DNA from: a virus
Strand: one strand, 5' to 3'
DNA: 64,000 nucleotides
IMG/VR virus record: IMGVR_UViG_3300022074_000027
Span: 1 to 64,000 of that record
Both the position numbers and the translations under genes were made by a program. Shown in pieces: positions 7,047-14,875 of this stretch. How positions within the stretch are numbered: position 1 is the stretch's first letter; each line of letters starts with the position of its first letter. The notes under the pieces were generated by a model. The model searched no databases. It worked only from the letters and a program-made list of their open reading frames with translations, and was not told the DNA's origin.

Positions 7047-7740
7047 TTTCTTTTTCCCAATCTGTGGTGAAATCATCAATTGCTTCTACTAACTTAGGGA
7101 TATACTCTCCTTTGTCTTTGATAAACTCTTGAACAACTCCATCTTCTGTTACAACCAGAATTACAATTTGTGGAATTGCAACACCAGTTCGTTCTTCAAA
7201 CATCTCTGAATATGCAGATGCTTGAATATAGTAGGATTCGTTCCAATCATCATTTCGTTCTTTTGTAGAAGTCTTGAAGTCAATGATGGAAGCGACTCCG
7301 TTATACTTTGCAATACAATCTACTCGACCTGCTACTTTATATTTGTGCGAAAATAAAGAACACTCTTGAGCAAGAATATTGTTAACACTTTTATCTAGAT
7401 AAGGTTTCATCTGACCAAATAAAGTGTAAGGTAAGAAATTCTTTTTATGTTCGTTGAATTGGTCTGGATATTCACTATTCATATTATTTAGATAATCTTC
7501 ACAAATTTTATGCACTTTAGTACCACGATTTGCGGCAGTTCGTGCAATGTAATTTGCAACATCTTCACCAACTCTTTTTCTCCATTCAGATATACCGACC
7601 ATCTTTTTCTTCTGTAGAACAGTAGTAATAGATGGATAAAGTTTACCCTCTGGAGTTTCATAAAACCTTTTACGGTTAATATTTTTAGTCTTCAATTCTG
7701 GTATTTCAATTGGTAGTCCATTATGTATAAATGTCATCAT
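7006..7740 (-). CDS. PD-(D/E)XK exonuclease
   Basis: 244 residues of the RecB/Cas4-like nuclease superfamily. The core is visible as His77 in RGTKVHKICE, Asp141 in AGRVDCIAKYNG and Asp154-x-Lys156 in IIDFKTSTK, followed by the YYIQASAYSEMF helix typical of motif IV. T4-like cyanophages carry similar exonucleases. A role in host DNA breakdown or recombination end-processing is inferred. It lies 7 bp after the lysozyme stop. Confidence 0.85.
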   Translation of the reverse strand: MMTFIHNGLPIEIPELKTKNINRKRFYETPEGKLYPSITTVLQKKKMVGISEWRKRVGEDVANYIARTAANRGTKVHKICEDYLNNMNSEYPDQFNEHKKNFLPYTLFGQMKPYLDKSVNNILAQECSLFSHKYKVAGRVDCIAKYNGVASIIDFKTSTKERNDDWNESYYIQASAYSEMFEERTGVAIPQIVILVVTEDGVVQEFIKDKGEYIPKLVEAIDDFTTDWEKENEMVRSSSDVVSA

Positions 7741-7747
7741 ATATCCT

Positions 7748-8290
7748 TTAGTTTTGTAAGTAAACCCCTGCTATTTTAAGAGCTTCAAGTTCTGTTTCTT
7801 CAACTCTTCTTAACCAACCTCTCCCAAAGGTAGAAAAGGTTTTCAATCTCTTGTAGTAATTTCTGCGTCTTTCTGAATAGTCTACAATCAAATCTTCTTC
7901 ACCTCGCATTGCAATCCATTCATCTACTTGTCTAAGAGTATTAGGGCCAATGGCACCATCACTAACAGCGCCGACACACTTCTGTAGAAACCTTGCTCCT
8001 CGCCCAGTACCAGCGTTAACACCCATATCGAAAACACACAAATCCACACCATTAGGTAACGAATCGCATTTGCATCTGTCCCAATAATTCTGTTTATAAA
8101 TCGGTGCAACATCACTTATCCTCAAATCTTTCATGTCTTTCTGAAAAAGGTCTTGTTCTATACACCAATTTTCATAAACTCTTTTAGTTACGCCCTTGTT
8201 AGTTTCACCGCCTGGGTCTTTTGGATGATTTACATAACCGCCTTCATGATGTAGAATCAATCCTAAACAATGTTCATAATTCTCTTTCAT
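7748..8290 (-). CDS. Endolysin, glycoside hydrolase family 108-like
   Basis: 180 residues matching the GH108 N-acetylmuramidase plus PG_binding_3 layout. The catalytic Glu16 lies in HHEGGYVNHPKDPGGETNKG. The mid region has NYWDRCKCDSLPNGVDLCVFDMGVNAG and the C-terminal domain has GRGARFLQKCVG and DGAIGPNT. It would cleave the peptidoglycan glycan strand at lysis. No secretion signal is seen, so it needs a holin. Candidate holins and spanins lie near 25-26 kb. The start overlaps the upstream stop as ATGA. Confidence 0.9.
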   Translation of the reverse strand: MKENYEHCLGLILHHEGGYVNHPKDPGGETNKGVTKRVYENWCIEQDLFQKDMKDLRISDVAPIYKQNYWDRCKCDSLPNGVDLCVFDMGVNAGTGRGARFLQKCVGAVSDGAIGPNTLRQVDEWIAMRGEEDLIVDYSERRRNYYKRLKTFSTFGRGWLRRVEETELEALKIAGVYLQN

Positions 8291-8424
8291 TTACCTTGTC
8301 CTCTATATTTTTTAAAATTTCTACGTTTCTCTTTATTCATTGTAGAAGTTATAGGTGTTCTTCCTATGGAAGTACCTTTCTTGACTGGCTCGTGAGTTGA
8401 TTGTGTCTTAAATACTTTAGGCAT
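8287..8424 (-). CDS. Small basic conserved protein (45 aa)
   Basis: A 45-residue frame begins at ATG 8424, overlapping the PhoH stop (TAATG), and ends overlapping the endolysin start (ATGA). The sequence is basic, with THEPVKKGTSIGRT and a NKEKRRNFKKYRGQGK tail. Coupling on both sides and resemblance to small proteins next to phoH in marine T4-like phages support it. Function unknown. Confidence 0.7.
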   Translation of the reverse strand: MPKVFKTQSTHEPVKKGTSIGRTPITSTMNKEKRRNFKKYRGQGK

Positions 8425-9125
8425 TAAGTTTCTATTCCTTTTTTAGTTTTTGCAATCAGATAACTACGAACTAAACCAGAACGAACAATATCACCAATAT
8501 TAAATTCTATTGCAGAAATTTCTTCCATCTCTGTTAAAATATCCATAAAATGTGCCATACCATCTTTATCTGCATTTTTACTTAAATCTGTCTGGAAAAA
8601 ATCTCCAGAAAATATAATCTTTGCATCTTGACCTACACGAGTCATAATCGTATCTAATTCATGAAAGTTCAAGTTCTGACATTCATCAACTATGATAATA
8701 CAATTATCTAATGTTATACCACGAAGATACGAAGTTGTCAAGAACATCACAGAACCTTGTGCTTTCAATCTATCGTATAACATACTAAATGCTTGGTCAG
8801 TTGGTTGTTCAAACATAAACTGAACCATATTTTGATAGGGTACTTGATACAATGCAGTTTTATCTTCTTCATCACCAGGCAAGAAACCAATCTCTCTTGT
8901 AGGTACTGCACTTCTTACAATGTACACAGTATCGTATGGACTCTCTGTATCTAACACATTTTGTAGTGCAAGATATAAAGAAATAAAAGTCTTACCAGTT
9001 CCAGCTGCACCATGTAAGAAAAGATTCTTATCTTTCTTATATTCTTCAAATACAACTTTTTGATTGTCAGTAATAGGTTTAACCTTTACTAAGTCATCAT
9101 ATTTTAAATCTTGTTTTTTTGCCAT
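8424..9125 (-). CDS. phoH: PhoH-like ATPase
   Basis: 233 residues from ATG 9125, which overlaps the upstream TGA. Walker A is GAAGTGKT (39-46) and Walker B is IIIVDECQ (Asp147-Glu148), with the PhoH-type SGDFFQTDL block after it. PhoH-family proteins are NTPases, probably acting on RNA. They are very common in marine phages and are not necessarily linked to phosphate stress. Two ORFs of the same cassette follow and precede it with overlaps. Confidence 0.93.
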   Translation of the reverse strand: MAKKQDLKYDDLVKVKPITDNQKVVFEEYKKDKNLFLHGAAGTGKTFISLYLALQNVLDTESPYDTVYIVRSAVPTREIGFLPGDEEDKTALYQVPYQNMVQFMFEQPTDQAFSMLYDRLKAQGSVMFLTTSYLRGITLDNCIIIVDECQNLNFHELDTIMTRVGQDAKIIFSGDFFQTDLSKNADKDGMAHFMDILTEMEEISAIEFNIGDIVRSGLVRSYLIAKTKKGIET

Positions 9126-9421
9126 CACAAAACCCCATGTTTTTTCAAGACTTGTCGAGTCTTCAATTCTTTAGTAGTTTTCTTATTATATTTATTGCCC
9201 AATGGAGTGTTGGGGTGTGCTTCTGCAATCCTTGATAAATTCTCTTTCCAACCAGAATCAGTCTTAATTCTATCACCAGTTCCAGATGCAGACATAGCAA
9301 ATAAAGATGGAAGTTGTACAATGTCTGGGTTTTGTTCTAAGAACAAATCTTTACCACCCATTGTAAAAAACTCTTCCCACTCTTCACCAGTTTTATTATT
9401 TTTAAAATTATATGTCGGCAT
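9125..9421 (-). CDS. Conserved hypothetical protein, FmdB-like N-terminus
   Basis: 98 residues. It begins MPTYNFKNNKTGEEWEEFF, which looks like the first strands of FmdB-type zinc ribbons but without the cysteines. The rest (LFLEQNPDIVQLPS, AEAHPNTPLGNKY) matches small proteins seen beside phoH in T4-like cyanophages. The ATG at 9421 is preferred over the TTG at 9424. Function unknown. Confidence 0.7.
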   Translation of the reverse strand: MPTYNFKNNKTGEEWEEFFTMGGKDLFLEQNPDIVQLPSLFAMSASGTGDRIKTDSGWKENLSRIAEAHPNTPLGNKYNKKTTKELKTRQVLKKHGVL

Positions 9422-9554
9422 CAAGTTTCTCTTTCTGTAGTTTAGTTAATTCTTCTTGAAGTCTAACTACTGTCATTTGGAGTGCATGAATTTCCCCTTG
9501 CATATCTGCAACGGTTCTTTTCCATGTTTCTTCTCTAGTTTCTTCTATCGTCAT
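9408..9554 (-). CDS. Short coiled-coil protein (48 aa)
   Basis: From ATG 9554, which overlaps the upstream stop as ATGA, 48 residues form an almost continuous charged helix (MQGEIHALQMTVVRLQEELTKLQ) with a leucine heptad pattern. The frame is open further upstream, but that would duplicate coding within the next gene. Probably an oligomerising accessory protein. Confidence 0.6.
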   Translation of the reverse strand: MTIEETREETWKRTVADMQGEIHALQMTVVRLQEELTKLQKEKLDADI

Positions 9555-10174
9555 GCTACTCTTTCTATAAGAATCTTCTTGTCTAAGTTTCCAAAGCATC
9601 CAATCATAGTATCTTTCTGGCTCTGGGTCTTGAACCACTCTGGAATAGGTCTGTTCTTCCATGTTGCGAATCTCCTCTTTGCAACTTTGTAGAGATTACG
9701 ATACGCTTGAACTGTATCACCCTCAACTAAACACTCTGGGAATTCTTTCATAGCTTGTGGAACTGGAGTGTTACCCATCACACTAGATGGCATATTCTTA
9801 GGTGGTTCTCTTAACAACCACCAGTTTTCTTTTGCACCATGTTCTTTCCCATACCTATATGTATATTCGTCACAAATCAACTTATAATAAGTAAACATTA
9901 ACATATAGTTTTCTCGACACATTCGTACCCATATGTTAGTTGGGTGATTCACATGACCAGCAAGATATAAACCTTTATTCATCTTTCTATCTGCAAGTTT
10001 CCACCGTTTAATCTTATGACCTCTTGCAGTTTTATCATAGAACAATTCACCATCAAGAACCCTATGTGCAGTACTCAACATCTGTTTGTACTCTGTAGGC
10101 ATCTTAACAATGTGTTTATCACAATGATACTCAATTGACTTAAAAGGGTCTTCATCTAAGTAAAAGAAATTCAT
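9551..10174 (-). CDS. Conserved T4-like phage protein, unknown function
   Basis: 207 residues beginning MNFFYLDEDPFKSIEYHCDKHIVKM. The His/Cys/Asp-rich N-terminal block (YHCDKH, LSTAHRVLDG) and the Trp-rich middle (HVNHPTNIWVRM) are conserved in related marine phages as I recall them. Clustered His, Cys and Asp suggest a metal-binding enzyme, but I cannot assign a reaction. It is coupled on both sides by 4-bp overlaps. Confidence 0.7.
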   Translation of the reverse strand: MNFFYLDEDPFKSIEYHCDKHIVKMPTEYKQMLSTAHRVLDGELFYDKTARGHKIKRWKLADRKMNKGLYLAGHVNHPTNIWVRMCRENYMLMFTYYKLICDEYTYRYGKEHGAKENWWLLREPPKNMPSSVMGNTPVPQAMKEFPECLVEGDTVQAYRNLYKVAKRRFATWKNRPIPEWFKTQSQKDTMIGCFGNLDKKILIERVA

Positions 10175-10308
10175 CGGCTGTACTTTTCCAAAAGATATTC
10201 AGAAACAGTAACACCTTTCTTTTCAGCACGCTTGGTGATATATCCTTTACGTCCATCACTCAATTTTTTGTAGTCTTTTACTACATCTTTTGAATATTTT
10301 AAGTTCAT
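10171..10308 (-). CDS. Small basic protein (45 aa)
   Basis: ATG 10308 overlaps the stop of the upstream hydrolase (TAATG) and the stop overlaps the next start (ATGA), so this is a genuine coupled gene. It encodes 45 residues, Lys-rich and helical (SKDVVKDYKKLSDGRKGYITKRAEKKG), resembling a short DNA-binding or ribbon-helix-helix-like peptide. Function unknown. Confidence 0.7.
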   Translation of the reverse strand: MNLKYSKDVVKDYKKLSDGRKGYITKRAEKKGVTVSEYLLEKYSR

Positions 10309-10817
10309 TACTTCTCCCATCTGTAAAATATGTGGTCTGCAATCTCTACCGTTTTAGTTTTAGATTTTCTCCACGCTGGATAAACATAGTCAGCATGGTA
10401 GTGGGTTGCACCCTCTGTAAAATCTACTATTTGAATATCATCATACACTAAAACTAGTGCTAAGTCAAGTAACCTTTTATAAGTTGTTGGTTCTTTTGGG
10501 TCATCACTTTTACCATCACAGAACCAACTAAATTGACAACGATTCTTTATAGGATAGAAAGTTCCATTTTTCTTCCAAGACTCCCTCGTAGGCCCTTGTT
10601 CTACCACCCCACAGACCGTGTTAGGATATCTACTATCTTTTACACGATTCATAACCACTAAACTTACTGCAAGTTGTCCAGCAAGACCTTGATTCCTTGC
10701 TTCATAATACATATTCTTTGCAAGACAAGTTGCTTCAGTATGTCTGAATTTATCTACTTCAACTTTATCAACTGATGTAGTTGCAACTAAAAATGATAAT
10801 ACTACTTCCTTTATCAT
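10308..10817 (-). CDS. SleB-like cell wall hydrolase
   Basis: 169 residues from ATG 10817 (ATGA overlap upstream). The hydrophobic N-terminus (MIKEVVLSFLVATTS) looks like a weak signal peptide. The Hydrolase_2/SleB core follows: CLAKNMYYEARNQG with catalytic Glu, AVSLVVMNRVKDSRYP, CQFSWFCDGKSD and GATHYHADYVYPAW. The fold is a lytic transglycosylase or amidase acting on peptidoglycan. With the GH108 enzyme it gives the phage two wall hydrolases. Confidence 0.87.
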   Translation of the reverse strand: MIKEVVLSFLVATTSVDKVEVDKFRHTEATCLAKNMYYEARNQGLAGQLAVSLVVMNRVKDSRYPNTVCGVVEQGPTRESWKKNGTFYPIKNRCQFSWFCDGKSDDPKEPTTYKRLLDLALVLVYDDIQIVDFTEGATHYHADYVYPAWRKSKTKTVEIADHIFYRWEK

Positions 10818-11074
10818 TTTACTGTCCACATTGAACCAAATGCATCAAGGTATTCTGCATTTGAAGTTTGAAGTGTTATATAATCACCAAAGTGAAAATC
10901 AAATGTTTTCAATAGATGTATATAATCACCTTGTGTCATTTCATCAAGTATAGTATGATAATTCATACCTAATTGTTGTGCAAGATTTTTTGCATCACCA
11001 AGTAGTGAAAAGGCATTACCCTTTTCACCATCTATATTGATAACAATCTTATCAGTAGGTGTTTTTTCTATCAT
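10814..11074 (-). CDS. Small hypothetical protein
   Basis: 86 acidic residues. A beta-strand start (KIVINIDGEKGNAFSLLGDAKNLAQQLG) is followed by a helical middle and an aromatic end. It overlaps both neighbours by 4 bp. No family recognised. Confidence 0.65.
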   Translation of the reverse strand: MIEKTPTDKIVINIDGEKGNAFSLLGDAKNLAQQLGMNYHTILDEMTQGDYIHLLKTFDFHFGDYITLQTSNAEYLDAFGSMWTVK

Positions 11075-11382
11075 ACTGATTCTCCATCTAAAGTTTCAAA
11101 ACCCATTCGAGCAACTACATACTTTTCAGTACCTAGTAACATCTGGTCACCAACTGAAGTAGACCTTAGACCCATACCACTAGATATGTCACCGACAACT
11201 GTAACATTTGGATTTGCATCATTACCAATCTTTAATGACCAACTACCATGAATGTTATTTGTCCACTTGTAAGCATACTCTAACTTATCAATAACTGACT
11301 CTGCATCATTAGGTATTTCTACAAAAGCAACTGTAGATGGTTTACCCTCAAACGCTGTATGAATAACTGCAACTTGTTCCAT
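11071..11382 (-). CDS. Small hypothetical protein
   Basis: 103 residues from ATG 11382, behind GGAGAGAG. The sequence is rich in beta-strand (VAVIHTAFEGKPSTVAFVEI, TVVGDISSGMGLRSTSVGDQ). No motif recognised. It lies 11 bp after the preceding gene's stop and overlaps the next start. Confidence 0.65.
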   Translation of the reverse strand: MEQVAVIHTAFEGKPSTVAFVEIPNDAESVIDKLEYAYKWTNNIHGSWSLKIGNDANPNVTVVGDISSGMGLRSTSVGDQMLLGTEKYVVARMGFETLDGESV

Positions 11383-11393
11383 TTCTCTCTCCA

Positions 11394-11609
11394 TTACCAA
11401 ATTTTAGTTCCATTTTCAGCAGACTTTTGCATTTCAAAAATCTCTGCCTGTTCTATCATGAATTGGTCTTGCATCTCTGCATCAACCATACCCACGAAAC
11501 TCTTAGTCAAGTGTTTCCACTTACTCACAAGAAGATTTGCAGCCTTGTGCTTTTCTTCATCTGAAAGTCGTGCAAGTGACTCTACGAATTGTTCTGCTGT
11601 GATTTTCAT
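11394..11609 (-). CDS. Small helical protein (71 aa)
   Basis: From ATG 11609 with AGAGAGG upstream: 71 residues, mostly helical, with a conserved-looking TAEQFVESLARLSDEEK start. The longer frame to 11684 would run through the early promoter and is rejected. Transcribed from the TTGACT-17-TAGTAT promoter directly upstream. Confidence 0.65.
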   Translation of the reverse strand: MKITAEQFVESLARLSDEEKHKAANLLVSKWKHLTKSFVGMVDAEMQDQFMIEQAEIFEMQKSAENGTKIW

Positions 11610-11637
11610 AATATACCTCTCTTTTTTGATTCTATTA

Positions 11638-11666
11638 ATACTACCATGTTTTGATAACAAAGTCAA
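11638..11666 (-). promoter_or_regulatory. Early promoter module
   Basis: TTGACT (11661-11666), 17-bp spacer ending AAAACATGG, TAGTAT (11638-11643). The spacer starts TTGTT like seven other sites in the window. A purine-rich leader follows. Confidence 0.8.
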
Positions 11667-11863
11667 GTCGTTTCTATCATGCAACCGAAAGTATTTTTCA
11701 CTACAAAAGTAGTATCTGTACCCTCTGCCATTTCATTTAGAACCATTTTTTCTTCCTCTGCATTACCCAAACATTGATGCAAAGAAACAATCTCTGGCTG
11801 TTTCTCTGATTCACACTTTACAATTGCCCAACCGTCTATCGGATTTCCTACATTGTCAAACAT
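11663..11863 (-). CDS. Small hypothetical protein (66 aa)
   Basis: ATG 11863 overlaps the stop of the metalloprotease (TAATG), with GGAGTG upstream. 66 residues with three cysteines (IVKCESEK, LHQCLGN, FGCMIETT). Its last codons contain the -35 of the next promoter. Function unknown. Confidence 0.6.
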   Translation of the reverse strand: MFDNVGNPIDGWAIVKCESEKQPEIVSLHQCLGNAEEEKMVLNEMAEGTDTTFVVKNTFGCMIETT

Positions 11864-12288
11864 TATATCACTCCATTTTCCCAAACATCATCTGCAAGTT
11901 TCTTTTCCATTCGGTATGCTTCCTTTTCCCAAGGTAAGTCCCAATAGTTAGTATCTTCTGATATCATCTTAGACTTCCATCTAGCTCTACCTTTTACGAT
12001 ACCATCATTCATTTCATTTCTTGCATACTGTTTTACATGAACCATTTCATGACATAGTGCTTGCACCAAATCCTTAATACCAATAGACTTATCAAGTTCT
12101 ATCTCAAATTTTCTATTAGTATCTTGCATCATACAAAATCCAATTGCATCACTCTTGATAGTCACAAGATTAACTTGGATATCAAGAGTTCTGAATCTAG
12201 GAAGAAGTTTTTTAATCATGTGAGCAACAACCTTATGACAGATTTCTCTCTTTGTGGCGTTACTACCATTTACTTCAACAAAGTTCAT
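11863..12288 (-). CDS. SprT-like zinc metalloprotease
   Basis: 141 residues. The catalytic motif is HEMVH (His80, Glu81, His84) in ALCHEMVHVKQYARNEM, with a probable third ligand further C-terminal. The N-terminal half forms the strand-helix core of SprT-type zincins (LDIQVNLVTIKSDAIGFC). Cellular relatives such as Spartan cleave DNA-protein crosslinks. Here the substrate is unknown. Similar short zincins occur in marine T4-like phages. Confidence 0.8.
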   Translation of the reverse strand: MNFVEVNGSNATKREICHKVVAHMIKKLLPRFRTLDIQVNLVTIKSDAIGFCMMQDTNRKFEIELDKSIGIKDLVQALCHEMVHVKQYARNEMNDGIVKGRARWKSKMISEDTNYWDLPWEKEAYRMEKKLADDVWENGVI

Positions 12289-12291
12289 ATT

Positions 12292-12576
12292 TTATGCAGC
12301 CTCTTTTGTGGGTTGTAACATTGAAAAGGGAACAGTATAAAGAGCAGTTCCACCAGAGATTGGATTAACTACCATTTCAACAATCGCTTTAGTCTTATTG
12401 ATTTTAGTAACTGTTCCAAGTCTCTTTTTTGTTTTTTGGACAATGTAAACTTTGTCACCAACATTGATACCAGACTTTGCTTTCATTACTTTGATATCTT
12501 GTATCATACTTTGAACTTGTGTAAGTTCTGAAATTGTAAGACCCATTAAGTCTTTTGTGATTTTTTCTACTGTCAT
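12292..12576 (-). CDS. Small protein with KOW-like domain
   Basis: 94 residues from ATG 12576 behind GAGG. An N-terminal helix (EKITKDLMGLTISELTQVQ) is followed by an SH3-like barrel segment: INVGDKVYIVQKTKKRLGT then VTKINKTKAIVEM resembles KOW/NusG-type or ribosomal SH3 folds that bind RNA or polymerase. The rest is not recognised. A role in translation or transcription is inference only. Confidence 0.6.
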   Translation of the reverse strand: MTVEKITKDLMGLTISELTQVQSMIQDIKVMKAKSGINVGDKVYIVQKTKKRLGTVTKINKTKAIVEMVVNPISGGTALYTVPFSMLQPTKEAA

Positions 12577-12578
12577 AA

Positions 12579-12821
12579 TTAACCTCTCATTTCTACAGCA
12601 TTGTTCCAAAGATTTTTCGCACCATCATAGTGGTCAAATCCATTCTCATCAGCGAAATCCATTCCACTACAAAACATCACTTCACCGAAAATCTTTTTAG
12701 TATCTAAAATATATGCAAGCATCTTAGGAGTCTTTGCAAACCCAACTTTGTTACCAGCACCGATAAAAACACCGATACCACCGTCCATTGCATCAATAAA
12801 AACTGTTTCGTTATTTGTCAT
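12579..12821 (-). CDS. Small hypothetical protein (80 aa)
   Basis: 80 residues beginning MTNNETVFIDAMDGGIGVFIGAG. Glycine-rich strands are followed by an acidic segment (GMDFADENGFDHYDGAK). First gene after an early promoter module and its conserved AGAGAAAGAGAG leader. Function unknown. Confidence 0.6.
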   Translation of the reverse strand: MTNNETVFIDAMDGGIGVFIGAGNKVGFAKTPKMLAYILDTKKIFGEVMFCSGMDFADENGFDHYDGAKNLWNNAVEMRG

Positions 12822-12851
12822 GATTTCTCTCTTTCTCTTGATTATGTATAT

Positions 12852-12880
12852 ACTATATCGTGTTTTTAGAACAAAGTCAA
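12852..12880 (-). promoter_or_regulatory. Early promoter module
   Basis: TTGACT (12875-12880), 17-bp spacer beginning TTGTT, TATAGT (12852-12857) continuing ATATACATAATC. Nearly identical in sequence to the module at 17681-17709, including the leader. Confidence 0.85.
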
Positions 12881-12930
12881 GTACTATTTTAAGTCGTTGA
12901 TTTTATTGAATTTTTTAGGGGGGTTAAAAG

Positions 12931-12960
12931 TAAAATAGGGGGGTTGAAACCCCCCTATTT
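12931..12960 (-). terminator. Intrinsic terminator
   Basis: Stem of GGGGGG/CCCCCC extended by AATA/TATT on the flanks, 6-nt loop, followed on the minus strand by TTTTACTTTT. It ends the transcript of the 52-aa membrane gene before the next promoter. Confidence 0.85.
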
Positions 12961-12977
12961 CTCACGATTCGCAAGGT

Positions 12978-13136
12978 TTATTGTAACTGACCATTTTTGT
13001 TCATTACATAAACTCCTCGAATCATGAAGGCAATACTCGTTAGAGATAAAAGGGCGAGAGTTGAGAGAGAGGAATTTGGCCCATCTAACCCAGAAGCAAG
13101 CATTGCAATTATCATACCGATACCAAAACTAATCAT
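12978..13136 (-). CDS. Small membrane protein (52 aa)
   Basis: A frame of 52 codons from ATG 13136 with CGGAG 10-14 nt upstream, its own promoter and its own terminator. It begins MISFGIGMIIAMLASGL and has a second hydrophobic stretch (LSTLALLSLTSIAFMI), giving one or two transmembrane helices, then a polar tail. As an independently transcribed monocistronic unit it is more credible than its size suggests. Function unknown. Confidence 0.7.
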   Translation of the reverse strand: MISFGIGMIIAMLASGLDGPNSSLSTLALLSLTSIAFMIRGVYVMNKNGQLQ

Positions 13137-13174
13137 AATATAGAACTCCGAATCAATTTCATTTCACTATAATA

Positions 13175-13203
13175 GTTATACCATAGTTATTTTACAGAGT
13201 CAA
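13175..13203 (-). promoter_or_regulatory. Early promoter
   Basis: TTGACT (13198-13203), 17-bp spacer, TATAAC (13175-13180). It drives the 52-aa membrane protein. Confidence 0.75.
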
Positions 13204-13651
13204 GTCTCACATAGTCTGAATTCCAACCAAATGCTGTTTTGACAACTTCATGGGAAAGACCTTTGATTTTTTGATGCAGTTTTTTATCTTTTGCATAGAC
13301 AAGAATTTCTGCTTCATCTTCATGTAAACCCTCTAACATTTGGATATACATATTTTCTTTTTGAGCTCTAGGTGTAACATTATCTGCACCTTTAATAAAA
13401 TGATACAAACGTCTTGCTTCTTGAGAAAGCAACGTATGTTCAGTACCCTCTGGAACATCATTAGGTTTATAAGGAACTGCACCCTCTGGTAATGCCCATA
13501 CAATTCTTGGGTCAAAAGATGATTTGATAATCATTCTTAGTGCTTCAGAATCATTCTCTTTTAGAATATTAATCTTCTGCGATTTAGTTTTTGCTTTATG
13601 CACTTTATCTAACACCTCTGATAATAGTGGTGTATATGTTTTTACTGCCAT
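13187..13651 (-). CDS. Conserved T4-like phage protein
   Basis: 154 residues. An N-terminal helical part (LSEVLDKVHKAKTKSQKINIL) is followed by a Pro-rich middle (PEGAVPYKPNDVPEG) and a second helical part. Similar proteins lie next to RNase H in cyanophages. No catalytic motif. The stop is within the promoter region of the next unit. Confidence 0.7.
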   Translation of the reverse strand: MAVKTYTPLLSEVLDKVHKAKTKSQKINILKENDSEALRMIIKSSFDPRIVWALPEGAVPYKPNDVPEGTEHTLLSQEARRLYHFIKGADNVTPRAQKENMYIQMLEGLHEDEAEILVYAKDKKLHQKIKGLSHEVVKTAFGWNSDYVRLDSVK

Positions 13652-14505
13652 TAGAAATCTCCTATGTTTTCCATTAAGGTCTTTAGTTTATTCTTTATAA
13701 AATAATTTAGTAAATGTTTACGACTACCCTCTGGAGCGTCCAAGAAAGTTTGTGTACATTTTTCTTTAATGTCATCTGGAATATAGGATAAATCTATTAA
13801 AGTTCTATTTCTTTGATAGTTTCTCATCATCTCTTCATTACAGTAATCACTTGGCTCCAAATCAATCCATGCATCAAGTTTTCTTTTAGTCATGGGTTTT
13901 TGTCTTAACTCATCTACAAAAGTATTATCAGGCGACAAAAAGTTTGGTACTCCATCACTTCTATCACCCTTTAAGATATGTTCTTTAATATATGTAGTAG
14001 GGTCTACACCGTTTACATATTTCTTTTGTATAGGACTATATTGTGTTACAAAATTATATTTTTGTAATTGGATAAAATCCTTATCACTAGATAAGATTAA
14101 TACCTTTTCATAGTTCTTAGGTTCTTTTGCAACATGAAATACCACAGATGCAATAATATCATCTGCTTCTGCATTTTCTACTTGCAAAACTTTGTATGGG
14201 AAATATTCAGTAAGTTCATCTCGAATTGTATGAAGAGTTTCAAATATTTGATTCCAATCAAGACTAGATTTCTTTCTATCTTTTCTTCTTGAAAACTTAT
14301 AATTTGGAAAGTATTCTCTTCTCCAATTACCTTTGTTATCATAACATAACACAAGTTCTCCAAACTCACCTTGGAATTTAGAGCGATAACTTCTTAGAGA
14401 ATTAAGAACCATATGTCTTACAAAGTCTGGTTCTATATTTTTTTTACCACCGAGCTGCACCATCAAACTTGATAGTGTAACTTGATTCATATCAACTAGT
14501 ATCAT
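13651..14505 (-). CDS. rnh: T4-type RNase H, 5'-3' flap nuclease
   Basis: 284 residues from ATG 14505. FEN/5'-nuclease fold: ILVDMNQ with the first metal-binding Asp, the LCYDNKGNWRREYFPNYK block (Asp and Arg-rich arch), ENAEADDIIASV (AEADD motif) and LILSSDKDFIQLQ (SSDKD motif). T4 RNase H removes RNA primers and trims flaps during lagging-strand synthesis with gp32 and gp45, both encoded here. Start overlaps the preceding gene by 14 bp. Confidence 0.9.
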   Translation of the reverse strand: MILVDMNQVTLSSLMVQLGGKKNIEPDFVRHMVLNSLRSYRSKFQGEFGELVLCYDNKGNWRREYFPNYKFSRRKDRKKSSLDWNQIFETLHTIRDELTEYFPYKVLQVENAEADDIIASVVFHVAKEPKNYEKVLILSSDKDFIQLQKYNFVTQYSPIQKKYVNGVDPTTYIKEHILKGDRSDGVPNFLSPDNTFVDELRQKPMTKRKLDAWIDLEPSDYCNEEMMRNYQRNRTLIDLSYIPDDIKEKCTQTFLDAPEGSRKHLLNYFIKNKLKTLMENIGDF

Positions 14506-14875
14506 CTTCCTTATCACTTACCATATCTGCTAACAAATTCAAATCAACTTTAGTGGTAATGGTGTTCTCTTTATCTTCAGTAACCGTTTTCACAACGATA
14601 TCCATAAATGGTTGTATGGGGTGTCTGAAACCAATATCTCTATACAAAATACCTCTAACGACTTCATTAAGAAAACTGATATCTCCAATGAATCTTTCAT
14701 TCTTGATATCTATACCATTCTCACCACAGTTGTGAATTAATCCAATCATCAAACCCTCTGCAAGATTATCTGCAAAATCTAAATCTTGTTGAGTTTCAGT
14801 TGGATTAATATTAACAACTTTAGGTATCCTTTTACCTTTAAATTTAGTTGGAAATTTTATGATATTATTTTCCAT
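14492..14875 (-). CDS. Conserved hypothetical protein (127 aa)
   Basis: ATG 14875 overlaps the bS21 stop (TAATG). 127 acidic residues: a basic N-terminus (IIKFPTKFKGKRIPKV), a central helical core with GLMIGLIHNCGENG, and an acidic C-terminus (DMVSDKEDDTS). Similar small acidic proteins occur beside rnh in marine T4-like phages. Function unknown. Confidence 0.65.
   Translation of the reverse strand: MENNIIKFPTKFKGKRIPKVVNINPTETQQDLDFADNLAEGLMIGLIHNCGENGIDIKNERFIGDISFLNEVVRGILYRDIGFRHPIQPFMDIVVKTVTEDKENTITTKVDLNLLADMVSDKEDDTS

Noticed and set aside
9111-9440. Plus-strand frames opposite phoH and its neighbour
   Set aside because: They are shadows of the minus-strand genes with no ribosome binding site or recognisable composition; the same applies to most other plus-strand frames.
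11610-11684. Upstream extension of the 71-aa gene to 11684
   Set aside because: It would place the start codon upstream of the promoter's transcription start; the ATG at 11609 has a good ribosome binding site.
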